Source: Nymphaea colorata
Taxonomy: Eukaryota > Streptophyta > Magnoliopsida > Nymphaeales > Nymphaeaceae
Assembly: GCF_008831285.2 (NCBI RefSeq)
Contig: NC_045150.1
Location: forward strand, 9,684,001-9,748,000
Direction: 5' to 3'
DNA length: 64,000 bases
The notes under the pieces: model-generated
The model's input: only the letters and a program-made list of their open reading frames with translations
Told to the model about the DNA's origin: nothing
Database searches by the model: none
In this document: positions 38,601 to 50,520 of the stretch, piece by piece
How the letters are laid out: each line of letters begins with the position of its first letter
How positions within the stretch are numbered: position 1 is the first letter of the stretch
Program-made: the position numbers and the translations under genes

Positions 38601-39179
38601 CAATCCAGATTCAAGTACCCGAATCATGTACCAAACCTGAGACCAGTTTTAATTTTGATCCGTTTCGCCTTAGTGTAGTGGGTCCAACCAACTGGATCTA
38701 TCTTGTGGACATCTCCAATATTGTGAGAATTTTGAGCTAGTCTGGGTGTAGTCCCCACTTATTTCCGAACATTTGTCCAGCCTTTTCAAGGAGTAAGAAC
38801 CGGGTGCAATACAGCTGCACAAAAAAGTGTTAGAGATTTTGATAGTTAAACTTTAACAAACTTTTCTAAAATTTTGACCATAAAGATAAGATCTGCTTTA
38901 AAATGTGAATGTTGGATCTTAAAATTACTTGCCTGTTTTGATGGTACGAGGCGATATTAATGATTCAACTCTTCAAGATTCCTGCAATTTCCCGTTATAC
39001 AACGCCCTTATGTTGAAGAGACTTATTATTCAGGTAATGTTGTCATAATGTAGATCGCGTTTATACGCTTACAATTCTGAAAAGCAGTAGCAACTAAATA
39101 AACGAAATCAGCTCCAGTACATTGCACTAGGTCCTTGTATCTTTTGATGGGTAACTAGATAGCCTGATCGCTTCAAAGG

Positions 39180-39362
39180 GTTTAGCATAGTTGGTCGGGT
39201 TAGCTGCTAGTATAAGGCCAGTCATTGGTTCGATGCCCCTCTGTCTAAGCCCAAACATGCGTAAACCATAGGGGTGTGTGGGTTTACGCCTCCGAGCAGC
39301 GACAAAGTCTCTTGGTGTGGACGCCGTTCCTCTACGTCACAAACCAGGAAAAAGAAAAACCT
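39180..39362 (+). repeat. tRNA-derived SINE
   Basis: A-box-like CATAGTTGGTCGGGTTAGC is followed by a good B box, GGTTCGATGCC (39220-39230). The body has CCGAGCAGCGACAAAGTCTCT, which recurs as GGCGAGCGACTAAGTCTCT in the copy at 53195. It ends in an A-rich tail. This shared body is the best evidence for a real SINE family. Confidence 0.55.
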
Positions 39363-39865
39363 TATTGAAGATGAAGATTTTGGCTGTCCCAAATTGGACC
39401 CAATTTCATTTTTGATGTTGGAGATGTTTGCGTCCCTGTTACTAGATGTGAAAACGTTGCAAAGTGGAACACCGTGTTTGGATAAGAGATGATCCGGATC
39501 CAGCTAACAAGCTTGCAATGCAAGCCCGGTTTTAATCCGATTCACCAACCAAATGGATCCAAATTATGCGACATACCAAATCCAACACTATTGTGACATC
39601 TCGAAATGATCCCCATTATGAAGTACATGCAAAATTTTCTATCAAAAGAATCGAAAACATACATTGAGGCCGTTGCCTCCTGCGGGTCTGGAAAACAAAT
39701 CCACACGGTGTGGTTTTTGTTTAATTTCCCATGAATATGAGATATGGGGGGATCTGAAATCCTTGTTTTGTGGGATCCAATTTTAAACAAACATTGAATC
39801 TCTATAATAACCGAAGACATACATTGTATATTCACATTTCCCACTGAAAAATCAGCATGCCCTAA

Positions 39866-40325
39866 AGGGGCGTTTGATTGCCTCTCATCTAAAATCTTCA
39901 GGATTTGAGAACCATGCATTTTAAGATGAGACTCAAGTATAGATCTTAGGCCTAACCTAAGATCTACTAATTTAATCAACCACAGATTTTACCATAAAAC
40001 TATTATTATATTAATAATAACATGTCATATCACATCCACATCCGTAGATTTCAAATGTACAGTAATCAATTGCCCATAGAAATCTATTTTACTAATCAAA
40101 ACCAAGCTGATTAAATATGTTACAAAACTAGTGATCGCTGTCAGGGGTGAAGCCATTTTCCTTGGACCCAGTAGTATTTTCAAAACTCGTGCAAAGGCCC
40201 AACAATACTTTTTTTCAGAATTTTATCATAAGGCAAATTAAAAAAATTCAAGTTACTCCGCAGTCTTGCATGCAAGGGATTTCGTATCAGCCTCGGATAT
40301 GAGGTCTAAGACTATCAAACACACC
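39866..40325. mobile_element. MITE with GGGGCGTTTGATTG terminal inverted repeats
   Basis: The left end GGGGCGTTTGATTGCCTCTC (39867) and the reverse complement of the right end (GGGTGTGTTTGATAGTC at about 40300-40325) are imperfect inverted repeats. A TAA precedes the left end, but no matching TAA is evident at the right, so the target duplication is unproven. PIF/Harbinger-like or hAT-like origin is possible. Confidence 0.4.
40145..40250 (+). repeat. GGAGCC-family repeat fragment
   Basis: CAGGGGTGAAGCCATTTTCC resembles the left end of the inverted-repeat element at 58231-58405. No right end is visible. Confidence 0.3.
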
Positions 40326-42691
40326 CGAAAGAACAATAACCTGAGACACGAAGGATTCTAATTACCAGGGAAATGGTCCATGTTCTACAAGAAAGACTAG
40401 TTTTGTGCCGCAGCGTGAGTGATAATTCAAGAGACTTATAGACCCGAGACGCTTCTCAGATCTTCCTACAGTCCAACGCCATTACCTTGACCGCCTCTTG
40501 TTGCTCTTCTGATCAGCTGAGTCCTCCAGCTAGAAGGATCAGCCACAATGCCGAGTTCAAATGGATAATTGGCAGAAAGGAATTTGGCCATGCTGACCAA
40601 AACCAAGTGAGCATTTCAACAACGACTTTATTATCATACCACTAAACTCCAGCATGAACACAATTTCCTTTCCTTCAACACAGCCAGAGAAAACTTGCGC
40701 AGTCATAGAACAAACAGGTACTCAAAAGGAAAAACATCCATGACAACATCTCCCTTAAATCACATGGATACTTCAGTAAGGTCTAATCTCCCATGTTGTC
40801 ACACCTGTACTTAAAGTGGGTATTTGGACACATTTAGGTACTTTTTAGATCGAAGCGAATGTAAACTTCTTAATTTTACTTGTTTTAATTTTTTCTAACT
40901 CAGTTTTCATTATGTTTTTTAGGGTTGCTCACTAACATATAATGTTTTTATTTATGTTACTTTTTATTTAAATGATGCATTCATTTTTTTGTGCTAATTT
41001 TCACGCACACACACACACACACACATATATATATGATTTATTCGCATCCATTACCCATATAACTTAGTCTTCCCCTTGAAGTTATGACCCCAAGTTGCAT
41101 TACAAACTAGATTTCTTATATCACCCGCAGAGGAGCACACATCACTTGAATCTGCATTTCTTTACCATTATGAAATTCCACGTTCTTATTTTTCTATAAG
41201 CACCATATGGCCATAAAAAATGTCATTTTCTAGCATGCATTCAACCACTTGCTTTTGATTTTAAGCTCCCATCACCAACTCCACATCTCCATGACACAAG
41301 CCCCAACTTCTATCTTGCAATCACATTTTACTCCCAACAAGCACAAAAAAATAATGCCGTTTTGTTAAAACCAGGTTTTAGTGAAAACTTGGGTTTTTCA
41401 CCAGTTTAAAAGTTTCAGTTTAAATTTCAAAATTACATTGTGATACTTAAAAATTGGATGGGATGCTCACATCAGATTTCTCCCCAACCAAAAAATCCTA
41501 ACTCCACCATTGTTTTTGAAGACATTATTTGGTCAAAAATGAATTTTACACAAAACTAATTTCGATTAGTTGCGCCTAAACACGCATTAAACACCGTTAT
41601 AGCACTAGGCAAATCGAAGCTTTGCCTCTAAAACAGTGTTTAAAGATATGTACTACCAAGATATGCTCACAGATTTTTTTGTGATGAAATTACTCCATTG
41701 AAAAGGCCCCAAGAGTGTTCACTTGGCCTTATGGTGTCACCTGATGACAGTTTAACGAAATGTTCAAGGCTCGAGAACTGGTAGAGCCAAAGAGAAAAAA
41801 GAGTGACGTAAACTTAGAGCCACATATGACGCAGGTGGGCATGCGCTAATGATGCAAGCAGGCATCTCTTGCTTTAAACCTTAAGCTACAAGACGTCAAG
41901 TGCAGAGCCCAACTAGGTGGGGAACAGTTCTTGTTGGCATGCAATAAACAAAAATACTGTTCTACAACTTCCACAGTTTAGTACTTTGAATTTTAAACTT
42001 TCTTCAAAATCTTGTTTGCACATCGAAGCAGTTCCGTTCAAAGCAGAGGACTTTCAGGTTCTAACGCGGTTAGAGATTTGAAAAAAATGTCTTTGTTTTC
42101 TAAACTGTCAATGCACAGCATCGTTTCTAATTACATTGACTTTGGGCAATCTCCCGGCGAGACAAAGAGGCCAAGTTGCTTTATTTTGCTAGACTTAATT
42201 TTTTCTTGTCTCTCCAAATTGGACTGTAGGGCCAGTGGAGCCATCAATGAGATGAATGCCATTAAACTTATGGTGACAGACCAACCGTAGCACCATACCT
42301 GATCTTTAATGGCTTTTAAAGCCTGTACTCCGCTCTCACACATCCGTGCACAAGCGTGGCCGTGGTTGGCTTCATCTCCACCAACTGCCATGAGTCACCA
42401 GGTTTACTTTCACAGGCAAATTGAGGATGCAATACGGCGTTTGATTTTTCTATCAAAGTTTTTTCCAGATTTCGGATCAAAGAAACCCCATGAGAGCAGC
42501 GTGAGCTCTGGAGTAGTAGCTTAATATGATTTTCTGACATTCGTTCTCTTTTTTTGTTCCCTAGAGAAATGGAAAAAACTCTACCTGGGCCTAGTAAAGG
42601 AGCCAAATGAATGTAAAATAGATTCAACTCAGTTTTTCGTGGATGATTACAGAAATGGGTTTGTAAAACATGAGTCTTGCTCGTATTCAAG

Positions 42692-42760
42692 GGCATAGTA
42701 TAGTTGGTAGGATTGGTGGGCCTGTTAATAGTTTATCTAGTCTACCCAAGTCTCAAAACA
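42692..42760 (+). repeat. SINE 5' fragment
   Basis: ATAGTTGGTAGGATTGGTGG followed by GCCTGTTAATAG resembles the A-box region of the other copies. The B box is lost. Confidence 0.3.
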
Positions 42761-42877
42761 TCTGCAACCTTGGAGAGGAGAAGGGCTTCGGCTCTTCTTC
42801 GGACAGCTTCTGCTGACTCGAGCTTGGGCTTTGGCTTTTCTTTGAGCAGGCTTTTCTTTGAGCAGCTTAAACAACAG

Positions 42878-42878
<1 letters not shown>

Positions 42879-42933
<55 letters not shown>

Positions 42934-42942
42934 ACACACATA
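42879..42942. repeat. Compound (TA)26(CA)n microsatellite
   Basis: About 52 bases of TA followed by ACACACACATA. Confidence 0.97.
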
Positions 42943-45900
42943 CGTACAGTTACAAGTCCTCGACCAGAGTAGCCTTGCCTCCGTTGTAGATGGTTTCTGC
43001 CATTCTCTGGGGGCACATGATCCTCAATGGGGGCCCCTTGTTGGGATGTGGCGGGGAAGCATGTAGACGTTGCGCGGTGAAGGTGTTATGCAAATTTTAC
43101 TGTGCCGAATCCAATTCAAATCTAAATGTCCATGTATCAGCTGCGCCCGCGTCTTTAATGTCGACAATATTTTTTTAATACCTTTCATGTGCCTGACGAT
43201 GAACGTGGCATGGATGGTCTCCTGCCTCCACAACTCTCCTGTGGACGAGATTCTCATTTCTCTGTACCAAATGTCCCTTTTCGTTCCGACTCCCCCTTTT
43301 ACCCATGACTGTGAAAAACGGAGCTCAGTTTCATGAATTTTTTAATGGAGCAAGTAAAGCACCAGGAAGTGGCGTTCTTCTGAGCCCGACTTGCATTAGT
43401 TTGCTGACATATAGAAGGTTACTGGTGTTTAGGGAGAGGCAGAGGGAGAGAGCATCAAGAACCACACCGCTTTGCAGTTTCACTGCCAAGAGGAAGACTG
43501 CAGGAGAACCCAGACTTGAAAGAATTGTTGAGCGCAGAATGGTAGGTTTGGGACACAAGCTCTTCACTTGGAATGTCCTTCACCTGCTCTCCTCTATCTA
43601 AAGGATTTTTTTTTGCTCTATTATGTCTCTTCAGCCATTCTGCTTGAGACAAATAGTCCTGCCTCAGCTCGAATTGACTCCGCAGGTGCTGCAACTTGGC
43701 TGTTCATAAGCGGCCCAGAAAAGCCCAAACAAGATAAACTTCAAATTGGCATTCCACAGGAAAAAGGGTTCAGTTGATTTGCTTGCTGATGAAGCTCGTT
43801 CTTAGTGTCTTATTTGAGAAAAGTTCAAAGAACCACATTCAGCACTCATCCAGCTCTCTCTCTCTTTCTATGTGGGAAGATGGCAGCTCATGAACAAAAG
43901 ATTAAGGTGCCTCTGTATTAGTTCCGGAATATAAGGTGCCATGGTTGGATCCTTAGAAATTGAAACAAAAAATCGAAGGACAGGAGCAGAGCGGCTTTGG
44001 AGTTTGAGATGTGAAAGGACTGCTCAAATTTAACGTGGTAGTGGCAAGGACTAAGACCCTGGCCCAGAGAGAGAGAGAGAGAGAGAGTTTCAGGATTCAT
44101 ATCAAAAAGCCGAGAGGAATTGTAAGTTAAATAAACAGAAGATTACGACTCTTCAATTCTTTTTTCTGAAATCTGTTCTCTACTTGTGATTATTGCTCGT
44201 AGGTATGTTGTATAACTAAATGGCATTGGATGAAACTCATGTCTATGTCTGTGATTATCGGCTAGCAGTCCCAACCTATGAATTGTGAACCAGAACAAAT
44301 TAGCAATTAAATTGTGGGGAATTGCTACGAATTGTAACAGCCAAAGAAGATTACTGAGCTCCCATCATGAAAGAACCTTTTCCATTTTCATCCGTATCAC
44401 AACCTACAGCTCTTTTCAAGCAATTGACTTGTACAGCCACAACACTTTTTTGATGAGTGAGGATCACGGCAGAGCTACGCCTGACAGTAAACAGTCAGGG
44501 TTTCCTCCCTGACAGTGAGTAGCTACCCTTTATCCAAGATGATGGACGGATAACCACCATGTCTAGAACTAAACACTCTCTGCCATTTATTGACATATGC
44601 TCTACAGACACCATGGATTTGCAGCATATGGTGACCCTCTTCAAACAGAGGCAATCCTTACCACGGCGGTCTCGATTTCACAGAGACACATTTAATGACC
44701 AAAGATAAACTGGAAATGGAGGCAAAGATGAAGGAGAAATCGTCAGGATCCTATGGTACCTCTGACCTGATCCTCACTAATTTCTGATTACACACTGCCA
44801 CTCTCTGATGCACAGTCCTTCTCTGTCACCTGTTATCGTCTGTCCATGTTTACACAGGCCCAAGTCATTTCCTCATGTGCAGTCAAAGCTCATTGATTAC
44901 TTGAAAAAACCACTTTCTACCACACAAACATCATGTCACCGAGTCACAGTAAGGCACAAGCCGCACAACCGAACCAACTACAGCAATTGAAACTTAGCTA
45001 AGAAAAGAAGGTGCTTAAGTTGGGATGCTGTCAGCGTACAGATGACACATTTAGGGTAAGTTAAGGCGTACAAAGCCAGCCTTTCTTCGTTCTTTTGGCC
45101 GTGACAGAGTCAAAACCAAGACACAAAGGGCCGTCACTGGCGTAAACACTGACACAGTTGTTGGCATTACAGACCGAGGCTTAGGAGAGCTCCCACAGGC
45201 ATCTCATGGCCATCGATTCAAGAGAACTGAGTCTCTGGTTCACCGTGCCCAGGCTGGCCCTTTGACCCATACCATCTTTCCCGACGCCGCTGGTTCACTG
45301 TCTACTTTATTGCAAAGAAGAAGAAAAGTGTTGATCTTAGCATGGCTGGTTCCTTGCGCTGAAAAGAACAAATAAAAGATAAAGGTAAGCCAAAAATTAA
45401 ATTCTTTGTCTAAAGGAAGATGATACCTTTGTTAAAAGTCTTCACACAAGTGCAAGACGGTCTCCCAGAGATTGGACCACATGAGTTCCAGGCCTAGAAA
45501 GACCGAAACGAGAGAAAGAAAAGGAAAAGGAGAGAAAAAAGAAACCATTGCTAAGGAAAGAAAATAAAAGAAGAGGAAAAAAAAAAAAAGATAAAGAAAG
45601 CACCCCCTGTGTCAACCACCTTACTGTCTGTGCTCTTTACTTTCAACCCCCTTTAGGGGAAATTTCCGAGCAACCAACCGGCCATAGTCAGCACTGAATC
45701 GAGTCTTGCTGCATAAAACAAGAGAAGGAATTTCTGTAGAATTCTGTAATCGGTTATGCAACCAGAATTCTGTACAAATCTGATTCATACTCAGGAATAT
45801 TGGCATTGTTGTTTTTATTTATATTCTGTATATTTATACATATTTTAATAAAAGCAACTCTCCCCAAGATTTTTTTTTCCAAGGAAAAGCCAAAAAACTC

Positions 45901-46552
45901 CCAAGATCTGCAAAATTTCGCACAAGGCATGTAAATCCTTTTGGTAGGGATCTTGTTGCTAAAGCCTCAAGCCACTTGCGAAGCTTTACAGATGACTGGC
46001 AGAAAGCTTGCTTTTTCTTGGTGCAAAATCAAATTTTCTTGATGCTTATTTTGATGTGTGATTCTTTCTTTAAAAAGCATGCTTTTATTTTAAAACCTAC
46101 CCGCATGAGCGATGCATTAGTACAAAAAGGCTCTACCCAAGTACATCTAAGCAAAACACAACCGGACAAACGGTTCCTCCATCAACTGCTTCTCTTAGCA
46201 AACTACATAAAACACAGTAGAGAAACCTACAAAGGTCCTAGAACTTCGCTGTCAAGAGAAGAGACAAGCTACTAAGGGCGAAGTAAAAGAACATCAGGTT
46301 CAGGAAAGTAAAGACTTCATGGCACCAGTTTAATCCCCAACTTACCATATTAAAATCAAGAACAGCAGAGTGGTCCTTGAAGATGGAGACGATACGGTGA
46401 CAAAAACGTCCCGGGACGCTCTCTGTCACAAACAATTTTAATATTATACCGTATACGTATAGGATACGGTACGTAAGATACCTGCTCCTGCCGCTGGGCT
46501 GCCCGAGGTTGAGGAGAAGACTCACCGGCTCACATGACTCCCTGCAGAAACT

Positions 46553-46561
46553 GTATAAAAT
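46553..46561 (+). promoter_or_regulatory. TATA box of the MAKR gene
   Basis: TATAAAATA at 46553-46561 predicts transcription starting near 46585-46595, leaving a leader of about 180 bases before the chosen ATG at 46770. It also places the in-frame ATG at 46584 at or before the start of the transcript. Confidence 0.6.
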
Positions 46562-46769
46562 AATCAAGTCAAGTGAAAAATAAATGAGGGAGAGACGGAT
46601 GGTGCTATTCTCGCTACTGTCAAAAGCCCGCTTGCTCTGCCCTGAGGCAAAAGGAGGCCATCCTCTGTCACCACGTTTAGCCCTCGGCTGCCCCACCACC
46701 ATTAACACCACCACCAAGCTCTTTTACAACTATCCTGTACTTGCCTTCTCCCCTCTGGCTCTCCCAACT

Positions 46770-48114
46770 ATGGAAGTTTTCAGTATGCTGAGGTACTGGC
46801 GGGGAGGAGGAGGAGGAGGTGGTGGTGGTGGTGGTGGAGGTAGTGCTGGTACTCCTGCCACCACCATCTCCGCCACCGCCTTGCAGCCGAGCTATGACGA
46901 TGGGCCATTTTTCGACCTGGAGTTCTCCGTCCCGGACGAGGAAGAGGGGAGGAGCAGCAATAGCAGCAGCACCACGAGCAGCGGAGGGGATGGGGAAGGT
47001 GCAGAGGATGAGGAGGCCAGGGACTCTTTAACGGAGATCAAGTCGTTTGACGTCACCGTGTCGGATAACGGGCAGACGGACTCGAACCACTCGCCCGCTG
47101 CTGAGGACGACGACGAGGAGCTCTTTATCAAGGGACGGCTTGTCCCTCTGGAGCCCTCCGGGGCGGCCGTAATCTTCAACGACGAGTCTCAAGGGAAACA
47201 GGCTCAGTTTCCCGTGTCTTTCCTGAAGTCAGCCACTAGGTTCAGGGTTTTCTTCCTGGGCCTGAAGAAACACCCTCAGCTTCCAGCCGCCAACTCCGCC
47301 GCCGCCGCCGCTACAGTGACTCCTCCGGCTGAGTCCCCCGCCGGAGAAACGGCTGAGGATATCGCGTCGACGAAGGCGAAGCAGCACCAAAGCCGGTTCT
47401 TTACTGTGAAGCTCAAGGTGGAGGAGGCACCTTTGGCGTCACTTTTCACGAGGGATAACTCGCGGAGCGGGAGCAAGGCCAAGGACACGCCGGAGTCGGG
47501 TGGAGATTCCGGCCAAGCACAGCCGGGCGGCCTCACGGAGGAGGCGAAGCGGGCGAAGGTAGTCATGCAGCGGTATCTGAAGGCGATCAAGCCACTGTAC
47601 GAGCGCGTCTCCAAGAAGCACGGCGAGAAGGTGAGCATCTCCGGCCACCTGAGTCTTGCTACCCCGGCGAAGCCCGCGTCACCGGAGGCCGCACCTGAAA
47701 CAACTCCGGCGTCCGCCGCCCCCGCCGCTCCTCCGTCGAGGCAGGGGAGCCTCCCGGCCGGACTCCGTGTCGTCTACAAGCGTCTCGGTAAGAGTCGCTC
47801 TGCATCGGCCTCCGCAGCCCCGACGGTGTTTGTGCAGTCGCAGAGGCGAGATGACTCGCTTCTGCAGCAGCAAGACGGGATCCAGAGCGCCATCGCTCAC
47901 TGCAAGCGGTCGCTAAAATCCGTCAACGGTTAGTATCTCCCCTCCATCTTTAGCTCAGCTTCCACACAGTTTCATGGCGTCTTGACTGTTGTCTCATTCT
48001 CGCTCTGCTTCCTCTTTCTTATTAAATGTTGCAGAGCCTCCGCCATCCTCGAACTCTCAGAAGGAGAAAGTGGAGGAACGGAACAGAGAAACCGGAGGCG
48101 ATTCTACTTATTGA
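46770..48114 (+). CDS. MAKR: Membrane-associated kinase regulator, MAKR2/5-like (BKI1 family)
   Basis: Plant plasma-membrane-associated regulator of receptor kinases, in the same family as BKI1, which inhibits the brassinosteroid receptor. Two exons, 46770-47928 and 48035-48114, with GT..AG borders and matching phase, give 412 residues. Seen: start MEVFSMLRYWRG, a poly-glycine tract, an aromatic-acidic block (FFDLEFSVPDEEEGRSS), DEELFIKGRLVPLEPS, an SRFFTVKLKVEEAPLASLFT segment, a basic VVMQRYLKAIKPLYERVSKK stretch, and the C-terminal DGIQSAIAHCKRSLKS that matches the family's kinase-interacting motif (residues about 370-385). Exon 2 adds a short charged tail ending DSTY. An in-frame ATG at 46584 would add 62 residues, but the TATA box argues against it. 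Length is close to Arabidopsis MAKR2 (from memory). The receptor partner is unknown. Confidence 0.92.
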
Positions 48115-50414
48115 TGACCCGACGGTGTGTAGATGTCACCACTCTGTAAAAAAAAATCACAGATTAGGATTATAAAACAAGATCCAAATGTAGCAAGAAT
48201 CGTCTGCCCACTCGGCGGATCTCTTTTTTTCTTCTTGTTCTTGATTTTGTAGACAAGTTAGGTGTAGAATACATCAGATCCTCCGCTAACTTTAGTGAGT
48301 GCTTCTTTCTTTCTCTATTATCTCGAAATTTAAGTCTTTTTACTGGTAATAATCTGATTAGATCTTTACATATTATCGAACTTCTGTAGCGAATATAACC
48401 AAGAGCTTTTTCACGCTCTGATCGACAACAAGCAAGCGGCTGTGAAGCATCTCAGTAATTCTTTTTTACGAATGCTGTGAGTCCTTTTTGCTCATTCGGC
48501 CTCGGTTTTACCGGGAGGGTAGGAGGATGGCGGCAATAGTCCGAGAAAGCGAGTGAGAGTCGGTTCTCGTGAGCTCCTGGTGTTTTCAGGCAGAAATTTG
48601 TCTCATCTCTTTATCTCTCCGCCCTCTTGGACTTGTTCCCGGCTTCGTCTTTTCATTCGGCTCTGTTTTCGTCGCGTTCTTCCATAGTTTTTATTCCTTC
48701 CGTTTTCTGTTTTCGTCTCTTTCTTGCTCCCCACAACAGAGCGAGCAATAGAGAGAGAAAGTAAACAGCGAAGGCGTCAGTCAAGTGGGGAACGTCTTCT
48801 CTCCCTTGAGCGCGCGTGCAGAGGCGCGCAGAGGACGCTGCCCTCCACCGGAGATCAATCTCCTCTTTTTCATCGCTTTCCGCCATTTCGTACTCTGCCT
48901 CTCTCTCCTGCACTTTGTATGATCGATTCTTGAGTGATGTCTCTCCATCAATGGAGATTGAATTTGACGAAATGTCCCCGGAGAATCCACTGAACAATGG
49001 TGCTGAGACTTGAAAGAAGTTCCTTTTCCTGCTGGTTGATTGGCGGATATAGCGCTGTCGTTTTCTCCTTCCTCCGCTACCCTTTTCTCTGTTCCTGCGC
49101 GCAATGATGCCCGTCGCCTAGAGAAACTCGTAATTTACCGCGCCCTCTTCCTCTCGCGAGATCCGTCACGGCGCCGTTTTTATTGAAGGCCAAATGCCAT
49201 CATGATCTCATCACCCCATTCACTTCCCTTCCTCTCCAAAACGCCGTTCTATCTCCGGGAATCATTCCTCGGAAACCGTCGGAATCCGGCGGATTTGGAA
49301 AAGGAGATCCATGATGGCGCTCTCGCTGCTATCCAACACGTGTTTCATTTCATATTATGGATCCGCTCAAGGTTTTGACGGGTCTCTCCGCCGTGGAGCC
49401 CACAAAATTTTGAGACCCTGTTTCTTTTTGGATCCCCCTACTGCAAATGACGCTTATCGGGTTTAGAGCTGATGTAACTTATTTTCGGGTTCGGGGCTTT
49501 GATTAAGACATGATATGAAGGGTTGTTGTCGGATCCAGATCTCGACCGCTCGGATAAGAACTTGGATCAGGATCCGAGCACGTGTCGACGATTTCCGAAA
49601 GCAAAAGTGGACTTTTCAGGAAAACTTCTGACGAACTGCATAATTTCTCGTGTCAAACATGAAACAGTAATTAAAATTTCTGCAACTGTTTGTGTTTGAA
49701 TGGGCATGATAATGTGCAAATGTCTCAGTTTCCAGATTTGTTATCCGAGCAATCAAACGCGCCTTAATACTTCTACCAATTTTGTTTAATATATAAAGCA
49801 GCAGGAGAGAAAACTTTAGAAGCAAGCTTTTTTTTGGTAATTATAGGTTTACTTTTATTTGAACGTAACAAGTTGTCACTTTCTCATAAATCTATCTTAA
49901 AAATCAATCTTCTACATTTTTTTTTAAGTAAATTCATAAAACAATAACAATTGAGGCAAACAATAACCGTGTCATATGAATCATATCTCTTGTTTCATAA
50001 ATTTACAATACATTTTTTTCTACCAAACACCTTATGTTTAATAAATCATATCTCTTGTTTGAATATGGGATTTAGTTAAAACATTCATGGAGCTCTCTCA
50101 TTACGTGTTCTAAAAACATGTATTCCAACAACATTTTTATTATCAGTCTCCCTCCACATTGGCTTTCACCTGTCTGGCATTCTCTCACTTAAGGTTGGTA
50201 CCTTAAGTTTAAGATTTTGCATGAAAGCCATATGGGAATTCCATTCTGATTATAAGGCAAGTACTTGGATTCGATTACATTTTTCTTGCCATCTGAATCT
50301 GGATCCGTACCTAGATCCAATTAGTTTATTCCCAACTAGTCGGATACAATAACAGTTAGATCTCAAGTCCATCTCGTTCACATCCTCTTTTTTAGCTCAT
50401 GTCCCTGAGGAACA

Positions 50415-50520
50415 CAACATAGCTAGTCTAGCAGGTGGGCCAGTCAGAGCTCGATCGTCATAGTTCGATTCTCATGACCACCACACCTCTGGATTGCAAT
50501 GAGTGACAAACACTACTTTC
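50415..50520 (+). repeat. tRNA-derived SINE copy
   Basis: ACATAGCTAGTCTAGCAGGT (A-box-like) is followed by AGTTCGATTCTC (B-box-like, about 50462-50473). The 3' body is not clearly shared with the other copies. Confidence 0.45.

Larger units (their letters stand above)
29871..46552. other. Long transposon-rich spacer between the ATL and MAKR genes
   Basis: Nearly 17 kb without a gene I can support. It contains the TRIM element (31373-31772), SINE-like copies (34225, 39180, 42692), MITE fragments (30978, 35497, 39866), a GGAGCC-family fragment (40145) and many microsatellites: (TA)n at 33671-33707, 38141-38158 and 42879-42930; (GA)n at 34808-34833 and 44068-44088; AGAAG repeats at 35761-35783; (CA)(TA)n at 41005-41033. 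Short frames such as 36057-36326 and 39542-39979 have no recognisable domains. Confidence 0.5.

Noticed and set aside
42704..42939. Frames rich in Ile-Tyr
   Set aside because: They are translations of the (TA)n microsatellite.
48569..49104. Possible gene downstream of MAKR
   Set aside because: Open frames on both strands are short and low in complexity, with no splice-linked continuation or recognisable domain.
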